From Rhizobium brockwellii (GTDB lineage Bacteria > Pseudomonadota > Alphaproteobacteria > Rhizobiales > Rhizobiaceae), in contig NZ_CP053439.1 in the NCBI RefSeq assembly GCF_000769405.2, positions 3,952,501 through 4,016,500 of the forward strand: 64,000 nucleotides of DNA, given 5' to 3'. Shown here in pieces: positions 24,432 through 32,026 of the stretch. The position numbers were made by a program, and so were the translations under genes. The number at the start of each line of letters is the position of its first letter. The first letter of the stretch is position 1. The notes beneath the pieces are model-generated. The model searched no databases. It had not been told where the DNA came from and saw only the letters and a program-made list of their open reading frames with translations.

Positions 24432-25709
24432 ATGGTGCGTATCCCCCCCGTTACCGAAAGCACCGACAGCGCTGCGAACCGCATGGTACATGATCTCGCA
24501 GCACTGCATTTCGAAGCGCCGCAAGCCGAGGCTCGCGCCGAGATCGGCCGGCCGGGGCGCGAGCTCTGCCTCTATCCGGGTAAGCTCGGCTATGAGCTTC
24601 AGGATGAGCTCGATTTCCTTTCCAACCGGGCGATGGAACCGAACGTCTTTTTCTCCGGCCGCTTCCTCGCCCCCGCCATGCCGCGGCTCGAAGACCGGCA
24701 GGTGAACTTCGCCCTGATCCGCGACCACAGTGCCGGCCGCAGCCGCATGCGCTTCCTTTTGCCGTTTTCGGTCGACAAGCCGGGTTTTGCCGTCGGCCCG
24801 TCGATCATCCGCGGCTGGTCGAACAGTTTCGGTCCGCTCGGCACGCCGCTCGTCGATGGCGAGGATGCCGCCGAGACCCTCGACAATCTCTTCGAGGGAC
24901 TGACCGCCCGTGATCTCAATCTGCCCGGCATACTGGTTCTGCCGGATCTCAGGCTGAACGGTATCTTCGTACGCATGGTCAAGGCCGTGGCGCTCAGCCG
25001 CAATCTTCCCGTCACCGTCACCAATCCCTACCTGCGCCCGATGCTGCAGAGCGAGGAAGAGGCACCGGCCTATCTCAGCAAAACCATCGCCTCCTCGCAT
25101 ATGCGCGAGATGCGCCGCCAGTGGCGGCTGCTGGAGGAACAGGGAACAGCGGTCTATACCGTCGCCCGCCAACCGCGCGAAATTCATATCCGCTTCGAGG
25201 AATTCCTGGCGATGGAAGCTGGTGGCTGGAAGGGCAAGCGGCGAAGCGCTCTCGTCACCGATCGTTATCACACGGCCTTCGCCCGCGAGGCGGTATCCAA
25301 CCTTGCCGCCGTCGATGCCGTGCGTATTCACACGATCGATCTCAACGGCAAGGCGATCGCCGCCATCGTCGTGCTGATGATGGGCGGCGAGGCCTATACG
25401 TGGAAGACCGCCTACGACGAAAACTATGCCCGCTATTCGCCGGGCAAGCTGCTGATGAGCGAACTCACCGAATGGCATCTCGACGACGCCAACATCGTCC
25501 GCTCCGATTCCTGCGCCGTCTCGGATCATCCGATCATGAGCCGCTTCTGGCAGGAGCGCGAGGAGATGGGAACGCTGGTAATCGGCCTGACGCAGAACGG
25601 CGACCGCGATATGCGCCAGGTCACTGCCCAGCTGCACATGTACCGGAGCACCCGCAACATGGCGAAGATGCTGCGCGAAAAGATCATGTCGCTTGCCGGC
25701 CGGGGCTAA
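24432..25709 (+). CDS. CelD/BioF2-like GNAT acyltransferase
   Basis: 425 residues of the Acetyltransf_6 type, in which a GNAT fold occupies the C-terminal half. Diagnostic features are SSHMREMRRQWRLLEEQG (around residue 220), FLAMEAGGWKGK, and a late block in which AYDENYARYSPGKLL resembles FemAB/CelD motifs. Relatives attach acyl or aminoacyl groups during polysaccharide or cell-wall synthesis. The ATG begins on the base after the flippase stop, so a shared task (modifying the glycan that is exported) is the natural inference. The substrate is unknown. Confidence 0.82.
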   Translation: MVRIPPVTESTDSAANRMVHDLAALHFEAPQAEARAEIGRPGRELCLYPGKLGYELQDELDFLSNRAMEPNVFFSGRFLAPAMPRLEDRQVNFALIRDHSAGRSRMRFLLPFSVDKPGFAVGPSIIRGWSNSFGPLGTPLVDGEDAAETLDNLFEGLTARDLNLPGILVLPDLRLNGIFVRMVKAVALSRNLPVTVTNPYLRPMLQSEEEAPAYLSKTIASSHMREMRRQWRLLEEQGTAVYTVARQPREIHIRFEEFLAMEAGGWKGKRRSALVTDRYHTAFAREAVSNLAAVDAVRIHTIDLNGKAIAAIVVLMMGGEAYTWKTAYDENYARYSPGKLLMSELTEWHLDDANIVRSDSCAVSDHPIMSRFWQEREEMGTLVIGLTQNGDRDMRQVTAQLHMYRSTRNMAKMLREKIMSLAGRG

Positions 25710-25735
25710 GCACTCCAGCAAAATGCGTAGCGGTT

Positions 25736-27370
25736 CTATTGCTCGCCCGCAGCCCTCTCCCGCAGCAGCCGGCGGATCACCTTGCCGGTGGTGGTCAGCG
25801 GCAATGCATCGATGAATTCCACTTCGCGCGGATATTCGTGCATCGAAAGCCGCGTCTTCACCCATTCCTTGATGTCGGCAGCCAGCGCCTCGCTTGGATG
25901 ATGGCCTGGTGAAAGCACGATATAGGCCTTGACGATCTCGGTGCGCACGGCATCGGGTTTGCCGACGGCGGCGGCAAGCTGCACGGCGGGATGGCCGAGC
26001 AGGCAGTCCTCGATCTCGGCCGGGCCGATGCGATATCCCGACGAGGTGATGACGTCGTCGTCGCGGCCTTCGAAGGTCACATAGCCCTCAGCGTCCTGCC
26101 GGCCGATATCGCCGGTGAGCAGCCAGCCTTTGACGAATTTTCGTTCCGTCGCTGCCATGTCGTCCCAGTAGCCGAGGAACATGACAGGATCGGGACTGGC
26201 GATGGCGATCTGGCCCGGTTCGCCGACCTGCAACTCGTCGCCCGTCTCGCTGACGATCGCGACGCGATGCCCGGGCACCGCCCGCCCGATGGCGCCGGCC
26301 CTGCTGACGCCATAGGCAGCGCTGGATGCGAGCACGAAATTGCACTCCGTCTGGCCGTAGAATTCATTGACGGTGATGCCGAGCGTGCCCCGCGCCCATT
26401 CATAGGTCTCGCGGCCGAGCGCCTCTCCGGCCGAGCCGATGGTGCGCAGCACCACATCATATGTCGAGCGCGGATCGGAAACGGACCGCATCAACCTCAA
26501 CGCCGTCGGCGGAATGAAGGCATTGCGCACTTTCATCTCCGCCATGATGCGATAGGCCATGTCGGCATCGAATTTCTGCGCCGGCGACGAGACGACGGGA
26601 ACGCCGAGCAGAAGGCTCGGCAGCAGCGCATTGAGCAGGCCGCCGGCCCAGGCCCAGTCGGACGGCGTCCAGACCTTGTCGCCCGGCCGCGGAAACCCCT
26701 CATGGGCGAACTGCATGCCCGGAATATGGCCGGGCAGGACGCGGTGGCCATGCAACGCGCCTTTGGGGGGCCCCGTCGTTCCCGAAGTGAAGATCATCAG
26801 CGCCGGATCATCAGGACCGGTTTTGGCGATGTCGAAGACAGGGGGATAGCCATCCACCAGTTCGGCGAAAGCAGTCGCATCGCCACTCGCCCCGTCGATG
26901 CTGACGATATGTTTCAGCGCCGGCAGGCGTCCGCGGATCTGCCGGATGCGTTCGAGACCGAAACCATTGGTGACGACGGCCGCGGCACCTGCCGCCTTCA
27001 GCCGGTATTCCAGCGCCTCGACGCCGAAGAGCAGCGCCAGTGGCAGCGCGATCGCGCCGGTCTTGTAGATCGCCACATGTGCGATCACCGTTTCGAAAGA
27101 TTGCGGCAAGAGCAACGCGACGCGATCGCCGCGTTTGATATCAAGTGAAACGAGCGCATTTGCAAAAGCCGAGGAACGGTCGGCGAGCGCGCGATATGTC
27201 ATTGCACGGTGATCGCCGTCGGGGCTGAAATGCTCAAGGCACACGCGCTCGGGATCCCTCGCGGCCCACTCGTCGCTGACGGCGCGGCCGATATTGAAAT
27301 CCTCCGGGATCTGCCAGGAGAAATTGCAATAGAGATCGTCATAGCGATCGTGGTGGGACGGCAGCTGCAT
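25736..27370 (-). CDS. Acyl-CoA synthetase (AMP-forming)
   Basis: Activates a carboxylic acid to its CoA ester through an acyl-adenylate. 544 residues from the ATG at 27370; the ATG nine codons earlier lacks a ribosome-binding site. The adenylate P-loop IFTSGTTGPPKG is at 193-204, the motif EFYGQTECN follows, and the catalytic lysine of TTTGKVIRR is near residue 530. By overall form it resembles AcsA/medium-chain acyl-CoA synthetases; the acid is not determinable. It converges with the CelD-like gene and is divergent from the aldo-keto reductase gene. Confidence 0.92.
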   Translation of the reverse strand: MQLPSHHDRYDDLYCNFSWQIPEDFNIGRAVSDEWAARDPERVCLEHFSPDGDHRAMTYRALADRSSAFANALVSLDIKRGDRVALLLPQSFETVIAHVAIYKTGAIALPLALLFGVEALEYRLKAAGAAAVVTNGFGLERIRQIRGRLPALKHIVSIDGASGDATAFAELVDGYPPVFDIAKTGPDDPALMIFTSGTTGPPKGALHGHRVLPGHIPGMQFAHEGFPRPGDKVWTPSDWAWAGGLLNALLPSLLLGVPVVSSPAQKFDADMAYRIMAEMKVRNAFIPPTALRLMRSVSDPRSTYDVVLRTIGSAGEALGRETYEWARGTLGITVNEFYGQTECNFVLASSAAYGVSRAGAIGRAVPGHRVAIVSETGDELQVGEPGQIAIASPDPVMFLGYWDDMAATERKFVKGWLLTGDIGRQDAEGYVTFEGRDDDVITSSGYRIGPAEIEDCLLGHPAVQLAAAVGKPDAVRTEIVKAYIVLSPGHHPSEALAADIKEWVKTRLSMHEYPREVEFIDALPLTTTGKVIRRLLRERAAGEQ

Positions 27371-27595
27371 GGTCGGATTCCGATAAAAATGCTGCATCAG
27401 CTAACATCTTGCGGCGCGGATGTGCAAGCTGCAGCCTGAATCGACGGCGATGAGCGCGGCTTCAGAAGTCTCGATCACGGATCATTGTGCGCATGCAGCA
27501 TAGATTCTTCATTTGCCACCCTGCGACTTTGACCATCTCGCGCTAAATCATGGGAGGCAGCCTGGGGATTATCAAATTCATCACGGAGTCGTTTC

Positions 27596-28576
27596 ATGGA
27601 ATACACAAAATTTGGGAAGACCGGTCTCGAAGTGTCGAAGATCTGCTTGGGCTGCATGACCTTCGGCGATCCCGGCCGCGGCAATCATGCCTGGAGCCTG
27701 CGGGAAGAAGAAAGCCGGACGATGATCAAGCAGGCGATCGACCTCGGCATCAATTTCCTCGACACCGCCAACACCTATTCCAACGGTTCATCAGAGGAAA
27801 TCGTCGGCCGTGCCATAAAGGACTTCGCCAAACGCGAGGACATCGTGCTGGCGACCAAGGTGTTCAACCGCATGCGGCCAGGCCCGAACGGCGCCGGCCT
27901 GTCGCGCAAGGCGATCTTCGACGAGATCGACAACAGCCTGCGTCGCCTCGGCACCGACTACGTGGATCTCTACCAGATCCACCGCTTCGACTACACGACG
28001 CCGATCGAAGAAACGCTGGAAGCGCTGCACGACGTCGTCAAATCGGGCAAGGCCCGTTATATCGGCGCCTCCTCCATGTATGCCTGGCAATTCGCCAAGG
28101 CGCTTTACGTCTCCAGGCTGAACGGCTGGACCGAATTCGTCAGCATGCAGGACCACCTGAACCTGCTCTACCGTGAGGAAGAGCGCGAAATGCTGCCGCT
28201 CTGCGAGGATCAGAAGATCGCCGTCATCCCCTGGAGCCCGCTTGCCCGTGGCCGCCTGACTCGTGACTGGGACGAGACGACGGCGCGCAGCGAGACCGAC
28301 GAATTCGGCAAGACGCTCTACACGCAGTCCATCGATGCCGACCGCAAGATCGTCGGGGCAGTGGCCGAAATCGCCAATGCCCGCAACGTCTCCCGCGCCC
28401 AGGTCGCAACCGCCTGGATCCTGCAGAAGAGTGCAGTGACCGCCCCGATTATCGGCGCGTCCAAACCGAACCACCTCAAAGACGCCGTTGCCTCGCTCTC
28501 AGTCAAGCTTACCGGTGAGGAGATCGCGGCACTGGAAGCACCCTACATCCCGCACGCCATCGCCGGCTTCAAGTAG
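27596..28576 (+). CDS. Aldo/keto reductase
   Basis: An NADPH-dependent TIM-barrel oxidoreductase of 326 residues. The catalytic tetrad is complete: Asp 56 (FLDTANTYS), Tyr 61, Lys 88 (LATKV) and His 129 (YQIHRFD). Overall it resembles the YajO/Tas group. The ATG at 27596 follows GGAG. It stands alone between the acyl-CoA synthetase and TetR genes; a perfect hairpin lies beyond its stop. Physiological substrate unknown. Confidence 0.92.
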   Translation: MEYTKFGKTGLEVSKICLGCMTFGDPGRGNHAWSLREEESRTMIKQAIDLGINFLDTANTYSNGSSEEIVGRAIKDFAKREDIVLATKVFNRMRPGPNGAGLSRKAIFDEIDNSLRRLGTDYVDLYQIHRFDYTTPIEETLEALHDVVKSGKARYIGASSMYAWQFAKALYVSRLNGWTEFVSMQDHLNLLYREEEREMLPLCEDQKIAVIPWSPLARGRLTRDWDETTARSETDEFGKTLYTQSIDADRKIVGAVAEIANARNVSRAQVATAWILQKSAVTAPIIGASKPNHLKDAVASLSVKLTGEEIAALEAPYIPHAIAGFK

Positions 28577-28615
28577 CCGCTGGCTTTTCGGTCCTCAGGC
28601 ACATTCAAGGCAGAT

Positions 28616-28635
28616 CCCTCTCCACCTGGAGAGGG
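28616..28635. repeat. Short perfect palindrome between convergent genes
   Basis: CCCTCTCC (28616-28623), loop ACCT, GGAGAGGG (28628-28635): an 8-bp perfect stem between the convergent aldo-keto reductase and TetR genes. No U-run follows on either strand, so it may be a repeat remnant rather than an intrinsic terminator. Confidence 0.4.
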
Positions 28636-28666
28636 AGATCGAAACCATGGCCATTCGCGACTGAGA

Positions 28667-29245
28667 TTATTTCGGGCTTTCAGGATCGAGCTGCCGGCGC
28701 ATCGTCACCAGAAACTGCTCGGCAAGCGCTCTGTCCTCGACAGCACGAGCAAGAATGACGGCGCCCATCATCGATGAGAGTGTCGTCGTCGCATTGGCAC
28801 GGCGCTCCTCTTCCGTTTCCCCGGGAACGATGCCGGCGAGCGTATCGACCAGCACGGACAGCCCATCGCTGAAGACCGCACGGACCGCGCCGCGGCTGCG
28901 GCTGACTTCCTGGATCAGCGTTGCGAAGACGCAGCTGCCGCCCGGATCGTCAACTGTGCGCCAGTGGATATAATGGTCGAGAAGGGCTGCCAGCGGCCGG
29001 TCCGGCGATTCGGCAATATGCTCCTTCCAGCGCTCTTCCACCCTATCGATCAGCTTGCGGCTGACCTCAAGCGCCAGGTCGTCCTTCGAACCGAAATGAC
29101 CGTAAAAGCCGCCATGCGTCAGCCCCGCCGCCTTCATGATGTCGGCGACGCCTACCCCGTCGAAACCGTTTTCGCGGAAAAGCACGCCGGCAACGCTCAG
29201 GATTCTTTCGCGGTTTTCGGCAAATTTCTCGCGGCTGACCCGCAT
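28667..29245 (-). CDS. TetR/AcrR family transcriptional repressor
   Basis: 192 residues with an N-terminal helix-turn-helix (about 31-51, VGVADIMKAAGLTHGGFYGHF) and a variable ligand-binding C-terminal domain of the YxaF/LmrA-like type (GGSCVFATLIQE). The ATG at 29245 follows TGGAGATG. It is divergent from an MFS transporter gene, and two similar 14-bp palindromes lie in the shared intergenic region, the classic arrangement for a repressor of its own gene and of an exporter. Ligand unknown. Confidence 0.92.
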   Translation of the reverse strand: MRVSREKFAENRERILSVAGVLFRENGFDGVGVADIMKAAGLTHGGFYGHFGSKDDLALEVSRKLIDRVEERWKEHIAESPDRPLAALLDHYIHWRTVDDPGGSCVFATLIQEVSRSRGAVRAVFSDGLSVLVDTLAGIVPGETEEERRANATTTLSSMMGAVILARAVEDRALAEQFLVTMRRQLDPESPK

Positions 29246-29268
29246 TTGTCATCTCCAGAAATAGTCGC

Positions 29269-29297
29269 TTGACAAAATATATGACGTCCATCATCAA
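29269..29297 (+). promoter_or_regulatory. Candidate promoter of the MFS gene
   Basis: TTGACA at 29269-29274 is a perfect -35, followed after 17 nt by CATCAA, a poor -10 (one base later, ATCAAT). The first TetR-type palindrome lies in the spacer, as expected for direct repression. Confidence 0.4.
29281..29294. promoter_or_regulatory. TetR-type operator, site 1
   Basis: ATGACGTCCATCAT, an imperfect palindrome matching site 2 at 12 of 14 positions. It lies between the divergent tetR and MFS genes and inside the candidate promoter spacer. Its centre is 29 bp from the centre of site 2. Confidence 0.6.
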
Positions 29298-29309
29298 TAC
29301 GCAAGAAAT

Positions 29310-29323
29310 ATGATGGCCATCAT
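29310..29323. promoter_or_regulatory. TetR-type operator, site 2
   Basis: ATGATGGCCATCAT, a perfect 14-bp palindrome in the divergent tetR/MFS region, 51 nt before the MFS start codon. Both sites are preceded by AAATAT-like A/T-rich sequence. Confidence 0.65.
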
Positions 29324-29374
29324 GTAAATCGATCCGCTATCTTCTCGGACCTGAATTCAAACGGAATCTTGCCC

Positions 29375-30670
29375 ATGGTTTCCACAGCCCTCGCCTCCAC
29401 CCTTGCCCGGCGCAACATCCATTACGGCTGGGTCGTCGTCGCCGCGACCTTCCTCACCATGCTGGTCACCGCCGGCGCCATGGGCGCACCCGGCGTTCTC
29501 ATCAAGCCGCTGCAGGATGAGTTCGGGTGGGAGACCTCGCAGATTTCCTCGGCCCTTGCGATCCGCCTGATCCTTTTTGGCTTCATGGGTCCCTTCGCCG
29601 CCGCCTTCATGAATTATTTCGGCGTGCGCAAGGTCATCGTCTTCGCCTTAGCGCTGATCGGCGCCGGCTTCGTTGGTTCGCTGTTCATGACGACGCTGTG
29701 GCAGCTGCTGTTGCTTTGGGGCATCGTCGTCGGTTTCGGTACCGGATTGACGGCCATGGTGCTCGCCGCGACGATTTCCAGCCGCTGGTTTACCAAGCAT
29801 CGCGGTCTCGTCGTCGGCATGCTCTCGGCAAGTTCAGCCACCGGCCAGCTCGTCTTTCTACCGTTGATGGCGGAGCTGACGGAACGTTACGGCTGGCGCT
29901 CGACGGTGTTTTTCGTCTGCGCCATGATCATGGTCGCAGCCCTTGCCGTGCTTGCCTTCATGCGCGACCGCCCCGCCGACCTCAACCTGCCCGCCTTCGG
30001 TGAGACGCAGGTAACGCCGCCGCCGGCAAGCACCTCGCTTGGCGCCGCGCTAATGACGCCGATCACTGTCCTCAAGGAAATCTCGAAGACCTCGACCTTC
30101 TGGATCCTCTTTGCCACCTTCTTCATCTGCGGTCTCAGCACCAACGGCCTGATCCAGACCCATTTCGTCACTCTCTGCGGCGATTTCGGTATCGTGCCGG
30201 TGGCTGCCGCCAGTGTGCTGGCCGTCATGGGCATCTTCGATTTCTTCGGCACCATCGGTTCCGGCTGGCTGTCCGATCGCTTCGACAATCGTTGGCTGCT
30301 GTTCTGGTATTACGGCCTGCGCGGCCTCTCGCTGCTCTACCTGCCCTTCAGCGATTTCAGCTTTTACGGCCTCTCCATCTTCGCCGTCTTCTACGGCCTC
30401 GACTGGATTGCCACCGTGCCGCCGACCGTCAAGATCGCCGCCGACCGCTTCGGCCGCGAAAAGACCGGCCTCGTCTTCGGCTGGGTCTTTGCCGGACATC
30501 AACTGGGAGCCGCCACCGCCGCCTATGGCGCCGGCCTCTCGCGCACCGAGCTTTCGAGCTACCTGCCCGCCTTCTTCGTCGCCGGCGCCTTCTGCCTGCT
30601 GGCCTCGATCCTGGCGATTACGCTGAAGAAGTCCGGCCTGAGCAACCCGGCATCGGCCGCCGCCCATTGA
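29375..30670 (+). CDS. Major facilitator superfamily transporter
   Basis: 431 residues from the ATG at 29375; the TTG two codons earlier is less likely. Twelve hydrophobic segments can be followed. The opening HYGWVVVAATF and GVLIKPLQDEFGW resemble the monocarboxylate/oxalate-formate (MCT/OFA) branch. Divergent from the TetR gene, with two operators between, so probably repressed until the transported compound or a related ligand appears. Direction and substrate unknown. A strong terminator follows. Confidence 0.9.
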   Translation: MVSTALASTLARRNIHYGWVVVAATFLTMLVTAGAMGAPGVLIKPLQDEFGWETSQISSALAIRLILFGFMGPFAAAFMNYFGVRKVIVFALALIGAGFVGSLFMTTLWQLLLLWGIVVGFGTGLTAMVLAATISSRWFTKHRGLVVGMLSASSATGQLVFLPLMAELTERYGWRSTVFFVCAMIMVAALAVLAFMRDRPADLNLPAFGETQVTPPPASTSLGAALMTPITVLKEISKTSTFWILFATFFICGLSTNGLIQTHFVTLCGDFGIVPVAAASVLAVMGIFDFFGTIGSGWLSDRFDNRWLLFWYYGLRGLSLLYLPFSDFSFYGLSIFAVFYGLDWIATVPPTVKIAADRFGREKTGLVFGWVFAGHQLGAATAAYGAGLSRTELSSYLPAFFVAGAFCLLASILAITLKKSGLSNPASAAAH

Positions 30671-30680
30671 TATCAGACTA

Positions 30681-30712
30681 GATCCGGCCTCTAAGCGAGG
30701 CCGGATCTCTCT
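30681..30712 (+). terminator. Terminator of the MFS gene
   Basis: GATCCGGCCT (30681-30690) and AGGCCGGATC (30698-30707), a 10-bp perfect stem with a 7-nt loop, followed by TCTCTCT. It lies 10 nt after the MFS stop and before the tRNA gene. Confidence 0.7.
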
Positions 30713-30795
30713 ACCGGATCAATCCGATAACTTCGCTTGCCCGTCTTGCGCGTCCGGGCGCTCGCATGTTAGACAGCCGCCCGTTCGCATCCGTT

Positions 30796-30880
30796 GCCCC
30801 ATTGGCGGAATTGGTAGACGCGCTCGACTCAAAATCGAGTTTCGAAAGAAGTGCTGGTTCGACTCCGGCATGGGGCACCA
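30796..30880 (+). tRNA. tRNA-Leu (anticodon CAA)
   Basis: An 85-nt class II tRNA with encoded CCA. The acceptor stem is GCCCCAT/ATGGGGC with discriminator A. The anticodon stem CTCGA/TCGAG encloses the loop CTCAAAA, giving anticodon CAA (30830-30832), which reads UUG. There is a short variable arm, and the T loop begins GGTTCGACTCC. No second copy of its 3' end is seen in the window, so no completed integration at this gene is shown. Confidence 0.97.
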
Positions 30881-30886
30881 GCCTAC

Positions 30887-30922
30887 GCTCTGTGAGCTTC
30901 GGCTTGGCAAGCCGAAGAGAGC
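30887..30922 (+). other. Long hairpin just after tRNA-Leu
   Basis: CTTCGGCTT-GGC-AAGCCGAAG (30897-30917) is a 9-bp perfect stem, bracketed by GCTCT (30887-30891) and AGAGC (30918-30922). No U-run follows, so intrinsic termination is uncertain; it may direct tRNA 3' processing or rho-dependent ending. Confidence 0.4.
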
Positions 30923-31072
30923 AGCTAAGCGGAGGCTGTCGCGCCGTAGTTCCGTCAGGAACGAAGGCGGACCGGTTCTATAATGCTCCGGTTAGCTGCA
31001 CCACCATCTCAATTGCATTGGGCCTCAAAGAGCCGATGGCCCTCAGGAACGAATTTCGCATCTAAGCGAAGC

Positions 31073-31360
31073 TTACTTATTCTTCAGCAGCCACATCTTG
31101 CCGGCCATCGTGATGCCGTAGACATCTTTTGATGCGTCGTCATCCAAGTGCCGCCTCTCCAGAAAGCCCGGCTCCTTCAACTCGCCCAGCGTCTTGGCAG
31201 TGACCGACTTTATTTTCTGAGGCCGCTCTTTCCACCGGTCAGTTTTTGCATAAGTCACTGTCGCGTTCTCATGCGTCCATTTATTGGCTGGCTGAGGATA
31301 AAGGTCTCCATCCCTGGCGAGTTTAAGTGCGGCGATCTGGGACGGCGTAAGCTCAATCAT
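31073..31360 (-). CDS. Small winged-helix-like hypothetical protein
   Basis: 95 residues from the ATG at 31360, preceded by AGGATC. I do not recognise the family. The pattern LTPSQIAALKLA early, then LKEPGFLERR and YGITMAGKMWLL at the C-terminus resembles the recognition helix and wing of small winged-helix DNA-binding proteins ('Y-x-IT-x-x-G'). Base composition looks clearly lower in GC than its neighbours. It lies close to tRNA-Leu, a common integration target, so horizontal origin is plausible; no integrase is present. Confidence 0.6.
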   Translation of the reverse strand: MIELTPSQIAALKLARDGDLYPQPANKWTHENATVTYAKTDRWKERPQKIKSVTAKTLGELKEPGFLERRHLDDDASKDVYGITMAGKMWLLKNK

Positions 31361-31481
31361 ACTAAAAGATCCTGTGCGGGCGGTGTTTGCGCTGGGAACG
31401 CGCTGTTACCAAAGGCGTGCTCATAACACCGACAGACGACTTTCACCACTGCATTGAGATATTCTTGCCACAAAAGGCGAA

Positions 31482-31505
31482 AACCCGGCTCGTCGGAACC
31501 GGGCT
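31482..31505 (-). terminator. Terminator of the small secreted protein gene
   Basis: On the minus strand AGCCCGG (31505-31499) pairs with CCGGGTT (31488-31482), including one G-U pair, with a 10-nt loop, followed by TTCGCCTTTT. It lies 25 nt beyond the stop codon of the secreted-protein gene. Confidence 0.5.
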
Positions 31506-31529
31506 TCGTCCTTATCGCACATTTTTTCG

Positions 31530-31814
31530 TTAATTGCAGCGCCGGACCGTCTTGGTGACCTCGCCTTCGTCGGTCTGTCGGATGACGCTCCTGGTTTCGC
31601 AGCCATTATCGCGATAGCGGCGATGCTCGCGTTCGCGCACGGCACCGAAAGTGACGCCACGCTCGCTGATGGTGATGCCGGGTCGTACCCGTTCATGACG
31701 ATAGCCGTCATCATAGGAACGCTCCCTGACATACACGCTGTCGGCAAGAACAGGCGCTGCAAACGAGCAGGCGGCAAGGGCCGCCACAGTACAGTTCAAG
31801 ATCATCTTCCGCAT
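31530..31814 (-). CDS. Small secreted hypothetical protein
   Basis: 94 residues from the ATG at 31814, which has an excellent AAAGGAGA site. A signal peptide (MRKMILNCTVAALAACSFAA) ends at about Ala 24. The mature part is rich in Arg, Tyr and Glu (RERSYDDGYRHERVRPG) and has two cysteines near the end (NGCETRS, RRCN) that may form a disulfide. Family not recognised; periplasmic location likely. It is divergent from the antiporter gene and has its own terminator. Confidence 0.75.
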   Translation of the reverse strand: MRKMILNCTVAALAACSFAAPVLADSVYVRERSYDDGYRHERVRPGITISERGVTFGAVREREHRRYRDNGCETRSVIRQTDEGEVTKTVRRCN

Positions 31815-32026
31815 GTCGTTTCTCCTTTCTTGATGAAAGAGCAACGAGGCACGACGCAAGTGGTTCCAACATCGGTGACGGCCCGACCGTACCGCGGACG
31901 ACGTCTGCGCCACACCAGCCAAGACTGAGAACGAAAGCCTGAACAGCAGCCCATTCCCAAATCAACTGTTTAATTTTGCTTGCGCTTCGTCCAAAGTGAC
32001 CGCCGCTATCACAAGAGAGGGCGGAC

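Noticed and set aside
24114..25865. A 583-codon minus-strand frame opposite the flippase and CelD-like genes
   Set aside because: Antisense shadow; His/Arg-rich composition without motifs.
30796..31400. Genomic island integrated at tRNA-Leu
   Set aside because: The tRNA is complete, but no integrase, no duplicated tRNA 3' end and only one small odd gene are visible; kept only as a weak finding.
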